From Nocardia camponoti (GTDB lineage Bacteria > Actinomycetota > Actinomycetes > Mycobacteriales > Mycobacteriaceae), in contig NZ_BMMW01000003.1 of NCBI RefSeq assembly GCF_014646135.1, forward strand, positions 655,025 through 719,024: a stretch of DNA of 64,000 nt. The letters run 5' to 3'. The position numbers were made by a program, and so were the translations under genes. The notes beneath the pieces were generated by a model, which worked only from the letters and a program-made list of their open reading frames with translations, did no database searches and was not told the DNA's origin. This document shows positions 45,316 through 55,535 of this stretch, one piece after another (position 1 is the stretch's first letter; the number at the start of each line of letters is the position of its first letter).

Positions 45316-45622
45316 CACGGAAGGCAGGAAGGCAAAGACGGCGCCGGAAGAGAAGACGTCGCCCCCCATCCACCCTTCCTAGTACGGAAGCCGGGCACCC
45401 ACGCGGAGCGCGCCGCGACAAGGGCAGCAGAGTTGTGGGCCTGCGAAATCACTATCTCCGTCAGCGATAGCCCCGCACAGGTTGAGGGGATGAACTGGCG
45501 AGATTGCGATCAGCGCCGAGGCCACCCAACACAACCCACTTCAGCACGCTTGGTAACCCGGCGTTCCGTGCTCGTGCGCGGTGCGGCAGTCACTATGCCG
45601 ATGTTGGCATGCCGCCCGCGCC
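45316..45622 (+). ncRNA. Ms1-like RNA polymerase-binding RNA
   Basis: No protein frame is credible in the 431 bases between the HAD and Fic-like genes, but a promoter (TTGCTG, 17 bases, TAAGAA) points rightward. A strong hairpin with arms GCGCGGTGCGGCA and TGCCGCCCGCGC (45576-45621) lies about 300 bases on. Length, strand and location match Ms1/MTS2823, the abundant stationary-phase RNA between Rv3661 and Rv3662c that holds RNA polymerase core. AGGCAGGAAGGCAAAGACGG near the 5' end is purine-rich as expected. The call rests on synteny and layout; the sequence itself could not be aligned here, and both ends are estimates. Confidence 0.65.
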
Positions 45623-45687
45623 GCTTCACCCGCGCAATTTGTAACTGCTCTGCCTCAGTCAACCAACCCAACTATCCCGTATGTGTC

Positions 45688-46434
45688 CTATCCGCCTGCG
45701 GTGTCCGCGATTGAATTAGCCTCGCGGGCACCGTCTTCCAGTGCCGCGGCCGTGAACAGCACCCAACCGCCGACGCCCTCGGCGGTTCCTTTGCTGAACC
45801 CTTCGGCCGCATCCGCATACATCTGCTTGCGTCGCAGCCAAAACACTTCTGGCACACCAAGACTGTGCGGGTCGAGTCCGCTCGCCACCGCGACCAGTCG
45901 CGATGCCCCGCGCGCAACCACCCCGTCCGCGGTGCCGAACGGACGCAACGCGAGCAGTTCGCCATGCACGATGGCCGCGATCACCGGCGCAGGCGCCTTG
46001 CTTGTCTGCACGGTCTGCACAAGCAGGTCGAGCCGCCGCGCGATGCCGGGCGCGTTGCGGGGCCTGCCAAGTTCGAGCTCGTCGGTCACCAGGTCGGCCG
46101 CAGCGAGCAGGTGCAGGCGAGCCAGCGCCTGCAATGGCGCGCGGCGCCAGGTGGCGACGAGGTTGGTGAGCGCGTCGCCGTCGAGTGCCTGACCGACGCG
46201 CAGCGCACCAAGCAGCACCGGGTCGGTGATGTCGCCTTCGGCGGGCAGCTCGGTTGACGCGCCCTCAAGCGCTGCCGAAGATCGCGCGGCACGCACCGCC
46301 GCCTCTGCTGCCGTGACCGCCCAGCCACGCCGGTTGGCGCGATGCCGATGTACTGCGGCGAGCGCGTCGCGCGCCTTGTCGGCGGCTTCGCGCACGCCAG
46401 GCAGGTCGACGAGGGGCTGTAGCGGATCAGTCAC
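45688..46434 (-). CDS. degenerate Fic-like protein (Rv3662c type)
   Basis: A 248-residue protein usually annotated as a hypothetical or oxidoreductase. Two regions suggest Fic ancestry. RAARSSAALEGAST near residue 55 resembles the S-x-x-x-E-G/N inhibitory helix of Fic proteins. HGELLALRPFGTADGVVARGASRL near residue 160 resembles the catalytic H-x-x-L-x-x-I-H-P-F-x-x-G-N-G-R-x-x-R region. The catalytic His is Arg, and the GNGR loop is changed, so AMP transfer is unlikely. GTG 46434 is 11 bases after a 56-residue gene. The Fic link is my reading of motifs and should be treated as a hypothesis. Confidence 0.75.
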   Translation of the reverse strand: MTDPLQPLVDLPGVREAADKARDALAAVHRHRANRRGWAVTAAEAAVRAARSSAALEGASTELPAEGDITDPVLLGALRVGQALDGDALTNLVATWRRAPLQALARLHLLAAADLVTDELELGRPRNAPGIARRLDLLVQTVQTSKAPAPVIAAIVHGELLALRPFGTADGVVARGASRLVAVASGLDPHSLGVPEVFWLRRKQMYADAAEGFSKGTAEGVGGWVLFTAAALEDGAREANSIADTAGG

Positions 46435-46445
46435 GACTTAGCAGG

Positions 46446-46616
46446 CTACCGTTGCCCGATCGTCGGACTCACGACCACTTCCATCCCATTGCGACGCGGC
46501 CAGCATCGGTCCGGCCATAAGACTTCAGCTAGGCGTTTCGCGGCGGGCGTGCGAGCCCGTCGACGTCGCGCTTCCAATTCAGCCTGTCGTTGCGCTTCAA
46601 TCCGGTCGAGTGCCAT
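46446..46616 (-). CDS. 56-residue basic protein upstream of the Fic-like gene
   Basis: A short frame beginning MALDRIEAQRQAELEARRRR and ending VVVSPTIGQR. The first half is predicted to be a charged amphipathic helix, the second contains WPDRCWPRRNG. AGGAGAGG lies right before ATG 46616, a strong ribosome site. The stop is 11 bases from the start of the Fic-like gene, so both are in one operon. It does not show the S-x-x-x-E-G/N motif of FicA antitoxins. No family recognised. Confidence 0.65.
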   Translation of the reverse strand: MALDRIEAQRQAELEARRRRARTPAAKRLAEVLWPDRCWPRRNGMEVVVSPTIGQR

Positions 46617-46765
46617 CGGCCTCTCCTAGCTGCGCTAGCTCCCACCCAACGGTCGACTCGACAATACGCTGCTGACCAGCAAGTTCACTCGATATTCGGC
46701 ACCCAATTCACAAGTGGTTCACCGGCAATCGGATTCGATGTGTCAGACCCATTGGCTAATGTCGC

Positions 46766-46781
46766 AGTGAACCAGACCACA
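46766..46781. promoter_or_regulatory. candidate Crp box upstream of acs
   Basis: AGTGA-ACCAGA-CCACA matches the Crp consensus at eight of ten positions and ends 22 bases before the acs start. Crp control of acs is known in M. smegmatis, which makes the site plausible. Confidence 0.4.
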
Positions 46782-46803
46782 CTCGGCTTGTGAGGCACCC
46801 GCG

Positions 46804-48747
<1,944 letters not shown>

Positions 48748-48754
48748 CGGCAAG

Positions 48755-48786
48755 CCGGGCCGCCGCATCGAAAAGCGGTGGCCCGG
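48755..48786 (+). terminator. hairpin after acs
   Basis: CCGGGCCGCCGC pairs with GCGGTGGCCCGG (one G-U) around an 8-base loop, seven bases after the acs stop; no T-run. Confidence 0.7.
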
Positions 48787-48860
48787 TAGCCTAAGAAACC
48801 TTGGTGTGCCGGGAAGTCTGGTCGGCGTGTGTTTACCCGTTCTCGACGAAGGGCTGCGGC

Positions 48861-50096
48861 GTGATCAAACGCGTTCAATCCGAACTTTCCCGGTATCTAC
48901 GGACCGAAACCGTCGGCGGCGCACTGCTGCTTATCGCTGCGGCTGCCGCCCTAGTTTGGGCCAATTCGCCCTGGTCAGCGAGCTATCACACGCTCGTTGA
49001 GACCCATCTCAATATCTCAGCCCTGCACCTGGACCTCACCGTTGCCCAATGGTCGGCCGACGGCCTGCTCGCCGTTTTCTTCTTCGTCGCTGGCCTTGAA
49101 CTCAAGCGCGAATTCGTCGTGGGTGAACTAGCCGACCCGCGACGCGCGATCCTGCCGGTCGCCGCCGCGTTGGGCGGAGTCGTCGCGCCCGCACTCATTG
49201 CGATGGTCGTCGGCGGCGATGCGCCCGGCATGGATTCCGGCTGGGCGATCCCGGTCGCGACCGACATCGCCTTCGCCCTCGCTGTCCTCGCGATCACCGG
49301 TTCGCGACTGCCGCTCGGCGCGCGCGTTTTCCTGCTTAGCCTCGCTGTCGTTGACGACCTCGTCGCGATCCTGCTGATCGCGATCCTGTTCACCGCGTCG
49401 ATGTCATTCGCGTGGCTCGGCGTCGCGATCGCCTGTTGTGTCGCTTGGGCACTTGCCCAGAAGGCCCGCTTGCACACCGTTTTCTTCTATCTGCCGATCG
49501 CGCTTGTGTGTTGGTACGCGTTGCATGAGGCAGGGGTGCACCCGACGCTCGCTGGCGTGGCACTTGGTCTGCTCACCCGCGTTCGGCGCGATCCAGACGA
49601 GAAGACCGCGCCCGCCACGCATCTCGAACACGTTGTGCAACCGATATCCGCGGGCATCTGTGTGCCACTTTTCGCGCTCTTCGCCTCCGGTGTCCCGCTC
49701 AACGGATCGGTGTTCGGTTCGCTGTTCACCGACCGGCTCGCCCTCGCGATCATCTTCGGTCTCCTGATCGGCAAGACGGTAGGGATCTTCGGAACCAGTT
49801 GGGTCCTAATCCGATTCGGCCTGGCGAAACGCCCGACCGGCCTCGGCTATGGCGACATGTTCGCCCTCTCGGTGCTCGGTGCGATCGGCTTCACCGTTAG
49901 CCTGCTTATAGCGGAACTGGCGCTAGCCGACGTTGGTCAAACCAGCATCGATTTGGCAAAGGCGGCGGTCCTGGTGACGTCTGTGGCAGCATCGCTGATC
50001 GGATCGGCGCTACTGTTGCGCCGGGGCCGTGTGCATCACGCGCGCCACGACGCCGATGAGCCAGCGCCAGCACAGGGAGAAGGGTCGACGAAGTGA
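48861..50096 (+). CDS. nhaA: Na+/H+ antiporter NhaA
   Basis: A 411-residue membrane protein with about 12 helices. The key motifs are PVATDIAFALAVLAITGSRLP and SLAVVDDLVAILLIAI, the latter with the two adjacent Asp that bind Na+ and H+. GAIGFTVSLLIAELAL is the conserved helix 12 region. It expels Na+ in exchange for protons. GTG 48861 begins IKRVQSELSRYLRTETVGG, the usual start. The stop overlaps the GTG of the next gene (GTGA). Confidence 0.95.
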   Translation: MIKRVQSELSRYLRTETVGGALLLIAAAAALVWANSPWSASYHTLVETHLNISALHLDLTVAQWSADGLLAVFFFVAGLELKREFVVGELADPRRAILPVAAALGGVVAPALIAMVVGGDAPGMDSGWAIPVATDIAFALAVLAITGSRLPLGARVFLLSLAVVDDLVAILLIAILFTASMSFAWLGVAIACCVAWALAQKARLHTVFFYLPIALVCWYALHEAGVHPTLAGVALGLLTRVRRDPDEKTAPATHLEHVVQPISAGICVPLFALFASGVPLNGSVFGSLFTDRLALAIIFGLLIGKTVGIFGTSWVLIRFGLAKRPTGLGYGDMFALSVLGAIGFTVSLLIAELALADVGQTSIDLAKAAVLVTSVAASLIGSALLLRRGRVHHARHDADEPAPAQGEGSTK

Positions 50097-50602
50097 GCTA
50101 CACCCAAGGCGGAGAAGACGGTCGCACGGTTACGTCCATCCCGTTGACCGATGCCAACCCGCCCGGATCGGCGAGTATCGGCAGCCTCGTTCGCGATGCG
50201 ACCGAGCAGCTGTCAACGCTGGTGCGTGCCGAGGTCGCCCTAGCCAAGGCTGAGGTCACCGGCGAGATCCGCAAGGGCCTCACCGGCAGCGTGTTTTTCA
50301 TCCTCGCGCTTGTCGTTCTGCTTTACAGCTCGTTCTTCTTCTTCTTTTTCCTCGCCGAGCTGCTTGATACCTGGCTGTGGCGTTGGCTTGGCTTCCTCAT
50401 CGTTTTCTTGCTGATGGTCGCGGCCACGGTCACGTTCGCGTTCCTCGGTTGGCTCAAGGTCAGGAAGGTGCGCGCACCCGAGAAGACCATTGGCTCGCTG
50501 AAGGCGTCGGCGGACGTGTTCCCGCAGGCGCTGGGCAAGCTCGAAGGCGAATACGGCATTTCGGATAAGTCGGGCACCGCGCCGAAGTCGTTGGACCGAT
50601 GA
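50093..50602 (+). CDS. phage holin-fold family membrane protein (Rv3669 type)
   Basis: A 169-residue protein with two adjacent hydrophobic helices (VFFILALVVLLYSSFFFFFFLAELL and WLGFLIVFLLMVAATVTFAFLGW, about residues 67-120) and a preceding charged helix LSTLVRAEVALAKAEVTGEI. This is the actinobacterial Holin_3_6 family, which despite its name is chromosomal and of unknown function. It is translationally coupled to nhaA by a GTGA overlap. Confidence 0.85.
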   Translation: MSYTQGGEDGRTVTSIPLTDANPPGSASIGSLVRDATEQLSTLVRAEVALAKAEVTGEIRKGLTGSVFFILALVVLLYSSFFFFFFLAELLDTWLWRWLGFLIVFLLMVAATVTFAFLGWLKVRKVRAPEKTIGSLKASADVFPQALGKLEGEYGISDKSGTAPKSLDR

Positions 50603-50657
50603 CGCGCGGGGCGGGCCCAGTCGCGACACACAGACCCGCCCACTAGGCTCGATCGGC

Positions 50658-51647
50658 GTGTCGGCCAATTCTTTTCCTGATCCGTCCAGCGTCCGGTTCG
50701 ACGGACCCTGGACGCACCGCGACGTGCGTGCCAACGGCATCCGTTTCCACGTCGTCGAAGCCGATGGCACTGACCAACCCGACGCGCCACTTGTGCTGCT
50801 CTTGCACGGTTTCGCCGACTTTTGGTGGACCTGGCGACACCAGCTAACCGGCCTCGCCGACCACGGTTATCGCACCGTCGCGGTCGACCTGCGCGGCTAC
50901 GGCGACTCCGACAAACCGCCGCGCGGCTACGACGGGTGGACGCTCGCTGGCGACATCGCGGGCCTCATCCGCGCGCTCGGGCACACCGAAGCGATCCTCG
51001 TCGGCCATGCCGAGGGCGGCCTTGTCTGCTGGGCGACGGCCGTGCTGCACCCGCGACTCGTTCGCTCGATCGCGCTCATCGGCTCGCCGCATCCCGCCGC
51101 GCTTAAGAGCGCGGTCTTGCGCGACTCCGCGCAGCGCTCGGCGTGGCTTCCCGAATTCTTGCGCGACCAGTTGCCGCGCTATCCCGAATCGCGACTTACC
51201 CGCAATGACGGGAGCGAGGTCGAACGACTTTTCGGTGCGCGTGTGAGCGAATCGTGGTCACGGACAACCGAATTCGCTGACGCCGCTGGCCGCATGCGCG
51301 CGGCGATTCGCATTCCCGGCGCCGCGCACAGCGCATTGGAATACCAGCGTTGGGCCTTCCGCAGTCAGTGGCGACCCGACGGTAAGCGCTTCATGGCGAC
51401 CATGCGCGCGCCGATCGACCCCGACATCGACGTGATCTCGATGCGCGGTTCACAAGACCGCTACATCCTCGCCAAGACCTACCAGCGTGGCTCGCGCCTG
51501 CGGATGGACCGCAGCCTGATCACCATCCCCGACGCGGGTCACTATGCGCACCAAGAGAATCCGACGAAGGTGAACACGGTGCTGCTCTCGCGCTGGCGAG
51601 AACCCAACGGCGCCAACGAGTCCCGCGACGGACTCGTGTCGCCGTAG
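50658..51647 (+). CDS. alpha/beta hydrolase, epoxide hydrolase-like (EphE type), nucleophile missing
   Basis: A 329-residue protein with the epoxide-hydrolase layout: LLLHGFADFWWTWRHQL (oxyanion HG-F), VAVDLRGYGDSDKPPRGYDGW, and His near the C-terminus in DAGHYAHQENP. It corresponds to EphE (Rv3670). The nucleophile elbow, GHDWGG in true epoxide hydrolases, reads GHAEGG, so the catalytic Asp position is Ala. The protein may have lost hydrolase activity or use another residue. GTG 50658 follows TAGGCT at 50643-50648, a likely leaderless start. Confidence 0.85.
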   Translation: MSANSFPDPSSVRFDGPWTHRDVRANGIRFHVVEADGTDQPDAPLVLLLHGFADFWWTWRHQLTGLADHGYRTVAVDLRGYGDSDKPPRGYDGWTLAGDIAGLIRALGHTEAILVGHAEGGLVCWATAVLHPRLVRSIALIGSPHPAALKSAVLRDSAQRSAWLPEFLRDQLPRYPESRLTRNDGSEVERLFGARVSESWSRTTEFADAAGRMRAAIRIPGAAHSALEYQRWAFRSQWRPDGKRFMATMRAPIDPDIDVISMRGSQDRYILAKTYQRGSRLRMDRSLITIPDAGHYAHQENPTKVNTVLLSRWREPNGANESRDGLVSP

Positions 51648-51660
51648 GGCAACAGCGACC

Positions 51661-52854
51661 TCAGCTCAACACGCAAGCACCCGTGTCCACCGGTGTCGAC
51701 CGGTGTGGTGCCGCTGCCACCTCCGGCGCGACCTCCTTCAACGTGAGCACGTACCCGGTGTCATCGTCGGTGACCGCGGCGCCGAACACCACCCCAAGCA
51801 CCTCACCCTGAGAATCGACGAGCGGTCCGCCCGAGTTACCCGCGCGCACCTGACCACGAACGGTGTACACCTCACGCTCGACTTCACCGTCGCGGTGAAT
51901 GGTCGGGCCGGTGAGGTCAAGCGTCTGGCGCACTCGCGCGGCCGACGCGGTGTACGGCCCGCCGCCAGGGTAGCCGAGCACGATCGCGCTCTGCCCCGAA
52001 TGGGCGGGCGACGGCGCCTGCGGCACGGGCGCGGCGGCGAGACCGGGGACCGCGAGCACCGCGATGTCCTTCGACGGATCGAAGAGCACGACGGTCGCGG
52101 GCAGGGCACCGCGCGAGGTGTCGACTGAGACGCCAGCGGTGCCAGCGAGGACGTGCGCGTTGGTCATCACCCGTTCGGGCGCGACGATGAAACCTGAACC
52201 CTCAAGTGCACGTTGGCAACTCGGGGCGGTGCCACGAATTCGCAAGACACTCTGTTGAAGTGACGCCGCGACGGGACTGGCCAGCACGCTCGGGTCGGGC
52301 GGTTCGACCGCGACGATCGGAGCGCGACCGAACGGTCCGATGACGTCGGGTAGCCCAGAAGTGTTGAGCAGCTTCGAGAATTCGTTGGGCAGCTGACGCA
52401 ACCACACCGGCGCGATGCTGTTGACGTCGGCGAGCACCCGCGACCCGTTAATCGCGGCAGCGACATTGGGCTGCGACGCCGTTGCCAGCGGCAGCGCGAG
52501 CAGCCACGCGGCGACCAGCACCGTCGCGGCCTGCAATACCGCGCCGATGACGCTGTCGATGTTGCGCGCGATCGGATGACGCATCCCGCCGCGCGCCGCG
52601 CGACCAAGGACCATGCCAGCGACCTCGCCAACGATCACCAGCAGCACGATCAGCAGGATGCCGCCGAGTACGCGACTTCGCCCTTCGCTGAGGTGTTTCA
52701 AGATGTGCGGGGCGATCAGAATGCCAGCGACCGCACCGAGCGCGACGCCGAAAAACGCGAGCGCCGACGCGACAGCGCCTTGCCGCCACCCGGTCGACGC
52801 GGCGACGAGCGCGATCAAAACCACCGCGATATCGAGCCAAACCGACGCCGTCAC
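51661..52854 (-). CDS. marP: membrane serine protease MarP (acid resistance)
   Basis: A 397-residue protein. Four N-terminal helices (residues 5-150) form a CvpA-like membrane domain, then a trypsin-like protease faces the periplasm. Triad: His in VMTNAHVLAG near 233, Asp in PSKDIAVLAVPG near 263 and Ser in RAGNSGGPLVDSQG near 341. Cys in APSCQRALEG and DTGACVLS sit where the mycobacterial enzyme (Rv3671c) has its activating disulfide. In M. tuberculosis it protects internal pH during acid stress and activates RipA. It is last in a leftward run of four genes. Confidence 0.95.
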   Translation of the reverse strand: MTASVWLDIAVVLIALVAASTGWRQGAVASALAFFGVALGAVAGILIAPHILKHLSEGRSRVLGGILLIVLLVIVGEVAGMVLGRAARGGMRHPIARNIDSVIGAVLQAATVLVAAWLLALPLATASQPNVAAAINGSRVLADVNSIAPVWLRQLPNEFSKLLNTSGLPDVIGPFGRAPIVAVEPPDPSVLASPVAASLQQSVLRIRGTAPSCQRALEGSGFIVAPERVMTNAHVLAGTAGVSVDTSRGALPATVVLFDPSKDIAVLAVPGLAAAPVPQAPSPAHSGQSAIVLGYPGGGPYTASAARVRQTLDLTGPTIHRDGEVEREVYTVRGQVRAGNSGGPLVDSQGEVLGVVFGAAVTDDDTGYVLTLKEVAPEVAAAPHRSTPVDTGACVLS

Positions 52855-52894
52855 GCGACCACCTCGCTGGCGCTCAACTCCAGCACGTGCCCGC

Positions 52895-53611
52895 TCACAG
52901 GGTCATTCCGACCGCAGCAAGCGAGCTCTCTAGATCACGCACGTCGCCCCGATCCCACTCTCGTTCCCACCCTGCCGTTTTGATGATCCCGGCGAGGATA
53001 CCGCCGGTGAGACCCCAGACCAGCATGCCGTCGACTTGGAAGGCGGGACTCTGGTATCCGAGACTGCCACGCACCATGAATCGGTGTGCGGGATCGAGCA
53101 ATTCGGCTAACGGAACGCGAACGACGCGCTCGGTTTCGGCGGTATCGACGACCCCAACGGGGCTTGGTGCTTCCCAGTACGCGACCACGGGCGTGACGTC
53201 GAACTTCGACGGCGGGACGAACATCGTTGGCAGCGTGGCGAACGGGCGAACCCCTTCGGGTGCGAGGCCGGTTTCCTCGATGGCCTCGCGCAGCGCGGTG
53301 CCGATGGGACCGCCGTCGCCGGGGTCGGCGGCACCGCCGGGAAACGCGACTTGGCCGCGATGCTGTCGCATTGTCGACGCCCGTTGGGTGAGCAACACGT
53401 CCGCGTCGGCAGGCAACAACGCACCCTGTTCGGGCTCGGCAGAACCGCCGAAAAGCACTAAAACCGCAGCTTGACGCGGTTTCCCGGTGACCGACATCGC
53501 GCGACGCAGTATGCGGGAGCGCGAGAGCGTGTCTTCGGCTTCGGGACCCGACACCTCGCCCGCGCGAGCAAGCCAGGCGGGGACGCCATCGAGGGAAAGC
53601 GATTCTGTCAC
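52895..53611 (-). CDS. NUDIX hydrolase (CoA pyrophosphatase-like)
   Basis: A 238-residue NUDIX protein. The Nudix box is GGAADPGDGGPIGTALREAIEETGL, with the REaiEE metal ligands. An upstream RQHRGQVAFPGGA motif is typical of the CoA-diphosphatase branch (NuDiX UPF0035). It probably cleaves CoA or related dinucleotides. It corresponds to Rv3672c. The GTG at 53611 overlaps the stop of the thioredoxin-like gene by four bases. Confidence 0.9.
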   Translation of the reverse strand: MTESLSLDGVPAWLARAGEVSGPEAEDTLSRSRILRRAMSVTGKPRQAAVLVLFGGSAEPEQGALLPADADVLLTQRASTMRQHRGQVAFPGGAADPGDGGPIGTALREAIEETGLAPEGVRPFATLPTMFVPPSKFDVTPVVAYWEAPSPVGVVDTAETERVVRVPLAELLDPAHRFMVRGSLGYQSPAFQVDGMLVWGLTGGILAGIIKTAGWEREWDRGDVRDLESSLAAVGMTL

Positions 53612-54243
53612 GCCCGAACTCCAAGTTTGTTGGCGACGGTGTCGGCGATATCGGCGACGTCGCGGAACGCGCGCACCTCAACCGACGCGATGGTGCCGTC
53701 CGCGCGGACGAGCACTGAGACGGGAAGAACGGCGGGTGCGCCGACAGCAGTGCGGACACTGGCGTTCGGGTCTTCGACGCCAGGCAGCGTGATACCCAAA
53801 CCAGCAAGGCGCGCAAGGGCTTTCGCCTCGTCGGGGTCACTGTGCACGGTGAGCACGGTGAGTTGCGGGCCGACTTGGGCCGCGTATTCCTGCAACATCG
53901 GCAACTCGACCGCGCACGGCCCACACCAGTAAGCCCAGAGGTTCAACAGCGCGGGGCGACCGGCGATCATCGCGCCAAGGGCACCAGGTTTGCCGTCAGC
54001 GAGGCAGCCCACGGTGAGGTTGGCGAGCGGGCCCGTGGCGCCCGGCGATGCCGGCGGACACGGCACGAGATGCGCTTCGGCACGGGCCGAGTCGGCGACG
54101 GTCGGCGCGGTATAGGGCGCGTTGGCGACCTCGGTACTCGAACGCGGCCACAGCGCGAGCACTCCAACAAGCACAAGGATGACCGCGAGCAGTGCCCAAC
54201 GCAACGCCGGTCGACGCCACCACGGCGACGAAACTTCGCTCAC
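53608..54243 (-). CDS. membrane-anchored TlpA-like thioredoxin
   Basis: A 211-residue protein with one N-terminal helix (about residues 13-30, LRWALLAVILVLVGVLALW) and a periplasmic thioredoxin fold whose active site is NLWAYWCGPCAVELPML. The CxxC with GP fits a reductase/TlpA type. It corresponds to Rv3673c. It could keep extracytoplasmic proteins, such as the nearby MarP disulfide, in the proper redox state; this is inference from position. It overlaps nth and the NUDIX gene by four bases each. Confidence 0.92.
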   Translation of the reverse strand: MSEVSSPWWRRPALRWALLAVILVLVGVLALWPRSSTEVANAPYTAPTVADSARAEAHLVPCPPASPGATGPLANLTVGCLADGKPGALGAMIAGRPALLNLWAYWCGPCAVELPMLQEYAAQVGPQLTVLTVHSDPDEAKALARLAGLGITLPGVEDPNASVRTAVGAPAVLPVSVLVRADGTIASVEVRAFRDVADIADTVANKLGVRA

Positions 54244-55061
54244 AGATCGACCATTTCCAACAAGTGCTCGCGTTCAGGACCCTTGACAAGAGCTGCTGCG
54301 GCGACAGGATCGGTTGGCCCTTCACCGAACGACGGGCAGTCGGCGGCAAGCACACACGCACCGCACGCCGGTTTGCGCGCATGGCACACCCGGCGGCCGT
54401 GAAAGATCACCCGATGCGAAAGCAAGGTCCACTCCTTGCGCGGGATCAGCTCGCCGATCGCGTGCTCGACCTTGACCGGATCTTCTTCCTTCGTCCAACC
54501 CCAGCGCCGCACTAACCGGCCAAAATGCGTGTCGACGGTGATGCCAGGTTCGTCGAACGCGTTGCCGAGGATGACGTTCGCAGTTTTGCGTCCGATGCCC
54601 GGCAGTTTGACCAATTCTTCCATCGTGTGAGGCAACTCACCGTCATAGTTCGCGACGAGGGCCTCACCGAGGCCGATGAGCGAGTTGGCCTTGTTGCGGT
54701 AGAAGCCGGTTGCCCTGATGTATTCCTCCAGCTCCGCGCGATTGGCTTCGGCATACGCGCGGGCGTCCGGATACTTCGCGAACAGGGCGGGAGTGGTGAG
54801 GTTCACGCGAACATCGGTGCACTGGGCCGACAGGATCGTCGCGACTGCGAGTTCCAGCGGATTCGTGAAATCGAGCTCGCAATGCGCGTCGGGAAACGCC
54901 TCAGCCAACTTGCGGTTCATCCGACGGGCCCGACGGGTGCGACCCAACTCCGTTTCACCTGCACGCGAACGCTTTTTGGGCTTGCGGACAGCGGACGCTG
55001 ACACGGCCGATGCGGCGTGTTCTGCGCCCGAATCGGCGGCGGTTGGGGTAGCTGCGGCCAT
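54240..55061 (-). CDS. nth: endonuclease III
   Basis: A 273-residue base-excision DNA glycosylase/AP lyase. The helix-hairpin-helix is KLPGIGRKTANVILGNAF with the catalytic Lys, the catalytic Asp is in GITVDTHFGRLVRRW, and the [4Fe-4S] loop is CHARKPACGACVLAADC (C-x6-C-x2-C-x5-C). The first 45 residues are an extra Ala/Ser/Lys-rich extension. ATG 55061 is chosen; a GTG seven codons upstream is possible. It corresponds to Rv3674c and starts the leftward nth-tlpA-nudix-marP run. Confidence 0.95.
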   Translation of the reverse strand: MAAATPTAADSGAEHAASAVSASAVRKPKKRSRAGETELGRTRRARRMNRKLAEAFPDAHCELDFTNPLELAVATILSAQCTDVRVNLTTPALFAKYPDARAYAEANRAELEEYIRATGFYRNKANSLIGLGEALVANYDGELPHTMEELVKLPGIGRKTANVILGNAFDEPGITVDTHFGRLVRRWGWTKEEDPVKVEHAIGELIPRKEWTLLSHRVIFHGRRVCHARKPACGACVLAADCPSFGEGPTDPVAAAALVKGPEREHLLEMVDL

Positions 55062-55153
55062 TCGTTCACCATACGGAACCACTACGACAACATTGGGTGC
55101 CCAGTTGAGCGCTTGTGTTCCATCTGAGACCTCAACCGTGTTTACTGCCTCTC

Positions 55154-55402
55154 ATGCAAGGACTCGCTGTGGTGCTCTTCCCAGTGCTGTTGATGCTGTT
55201 CGCGCTGGGGATGGAGCGGGTCGAGAACCGGCTCCGAAAGCTTCTCGAACCCGACGAAGAGGTTCAGCAGTACCTGGACAAAGCAAACGCAAGCAACGCT
55301 GAAGTTAAAGAATTGTCGAAGCTCGGCCTGCCCGCCGCTGTCGCGCGCATGCGCAAAAAGCGTGCTCGCGACCCCGAACTGGACGTAGCCCGCGCAAGTT
55401 GA
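55154..55402 (+). CDS. small membrane protein (Rv3675-like)
   Basis: An 82-residue protein with one N-terminal helix, MQGLAVVLFPVLLMLFALGM, followed by a cytoplasmic charged domain ERVENRLRKLLEPDEEVQQYL. It matches the position of Rv3675 between nth and crp, though shorter. ATG 55154 is used because upstream codons in the same frame are divergent-promoter sequence. Function unknown. Confidence 0.75.
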   Translation: MQGLAVVLFPVLLMLFALGMERVENRLRKLLEPDEEVQQYLDKANASNAEVKELSKLGLPAAVARMRKKRARDPELDVARAS

Positions 55403-55421
55403 GAGCGCAATCTATCTTTTA

Positions 55422-55437
55422 CGTGGTGTCTGTCACT
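55422..55437. promoter_or_regulatory. candidate Crp autoregulatory box
   Basis: CGTGG-TGTCTG-TCACT keeps the GTG-N8-CAC core (seven of ten consensus positions) about 100 bases before crp. Autoregulation is known for the mycobacterial regulator. Confidence 0.35.
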
Positions 55438-55535
55438 ACCGACGCATGACGCCGCGTAGACTGCGCTGTTGGTCGATTCGGTCGGCCTTCTTCACTAGCG
55501 CTTTCGCTAGCCAGGTCCAATAAAGGAGCACATTC

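Noticed and set aside
46590..46793. A 67-codon rightward frame before acs
   Set aside because: No ribosome site, overlaps the better-supported 56-residue leftward gene and the acs control region.
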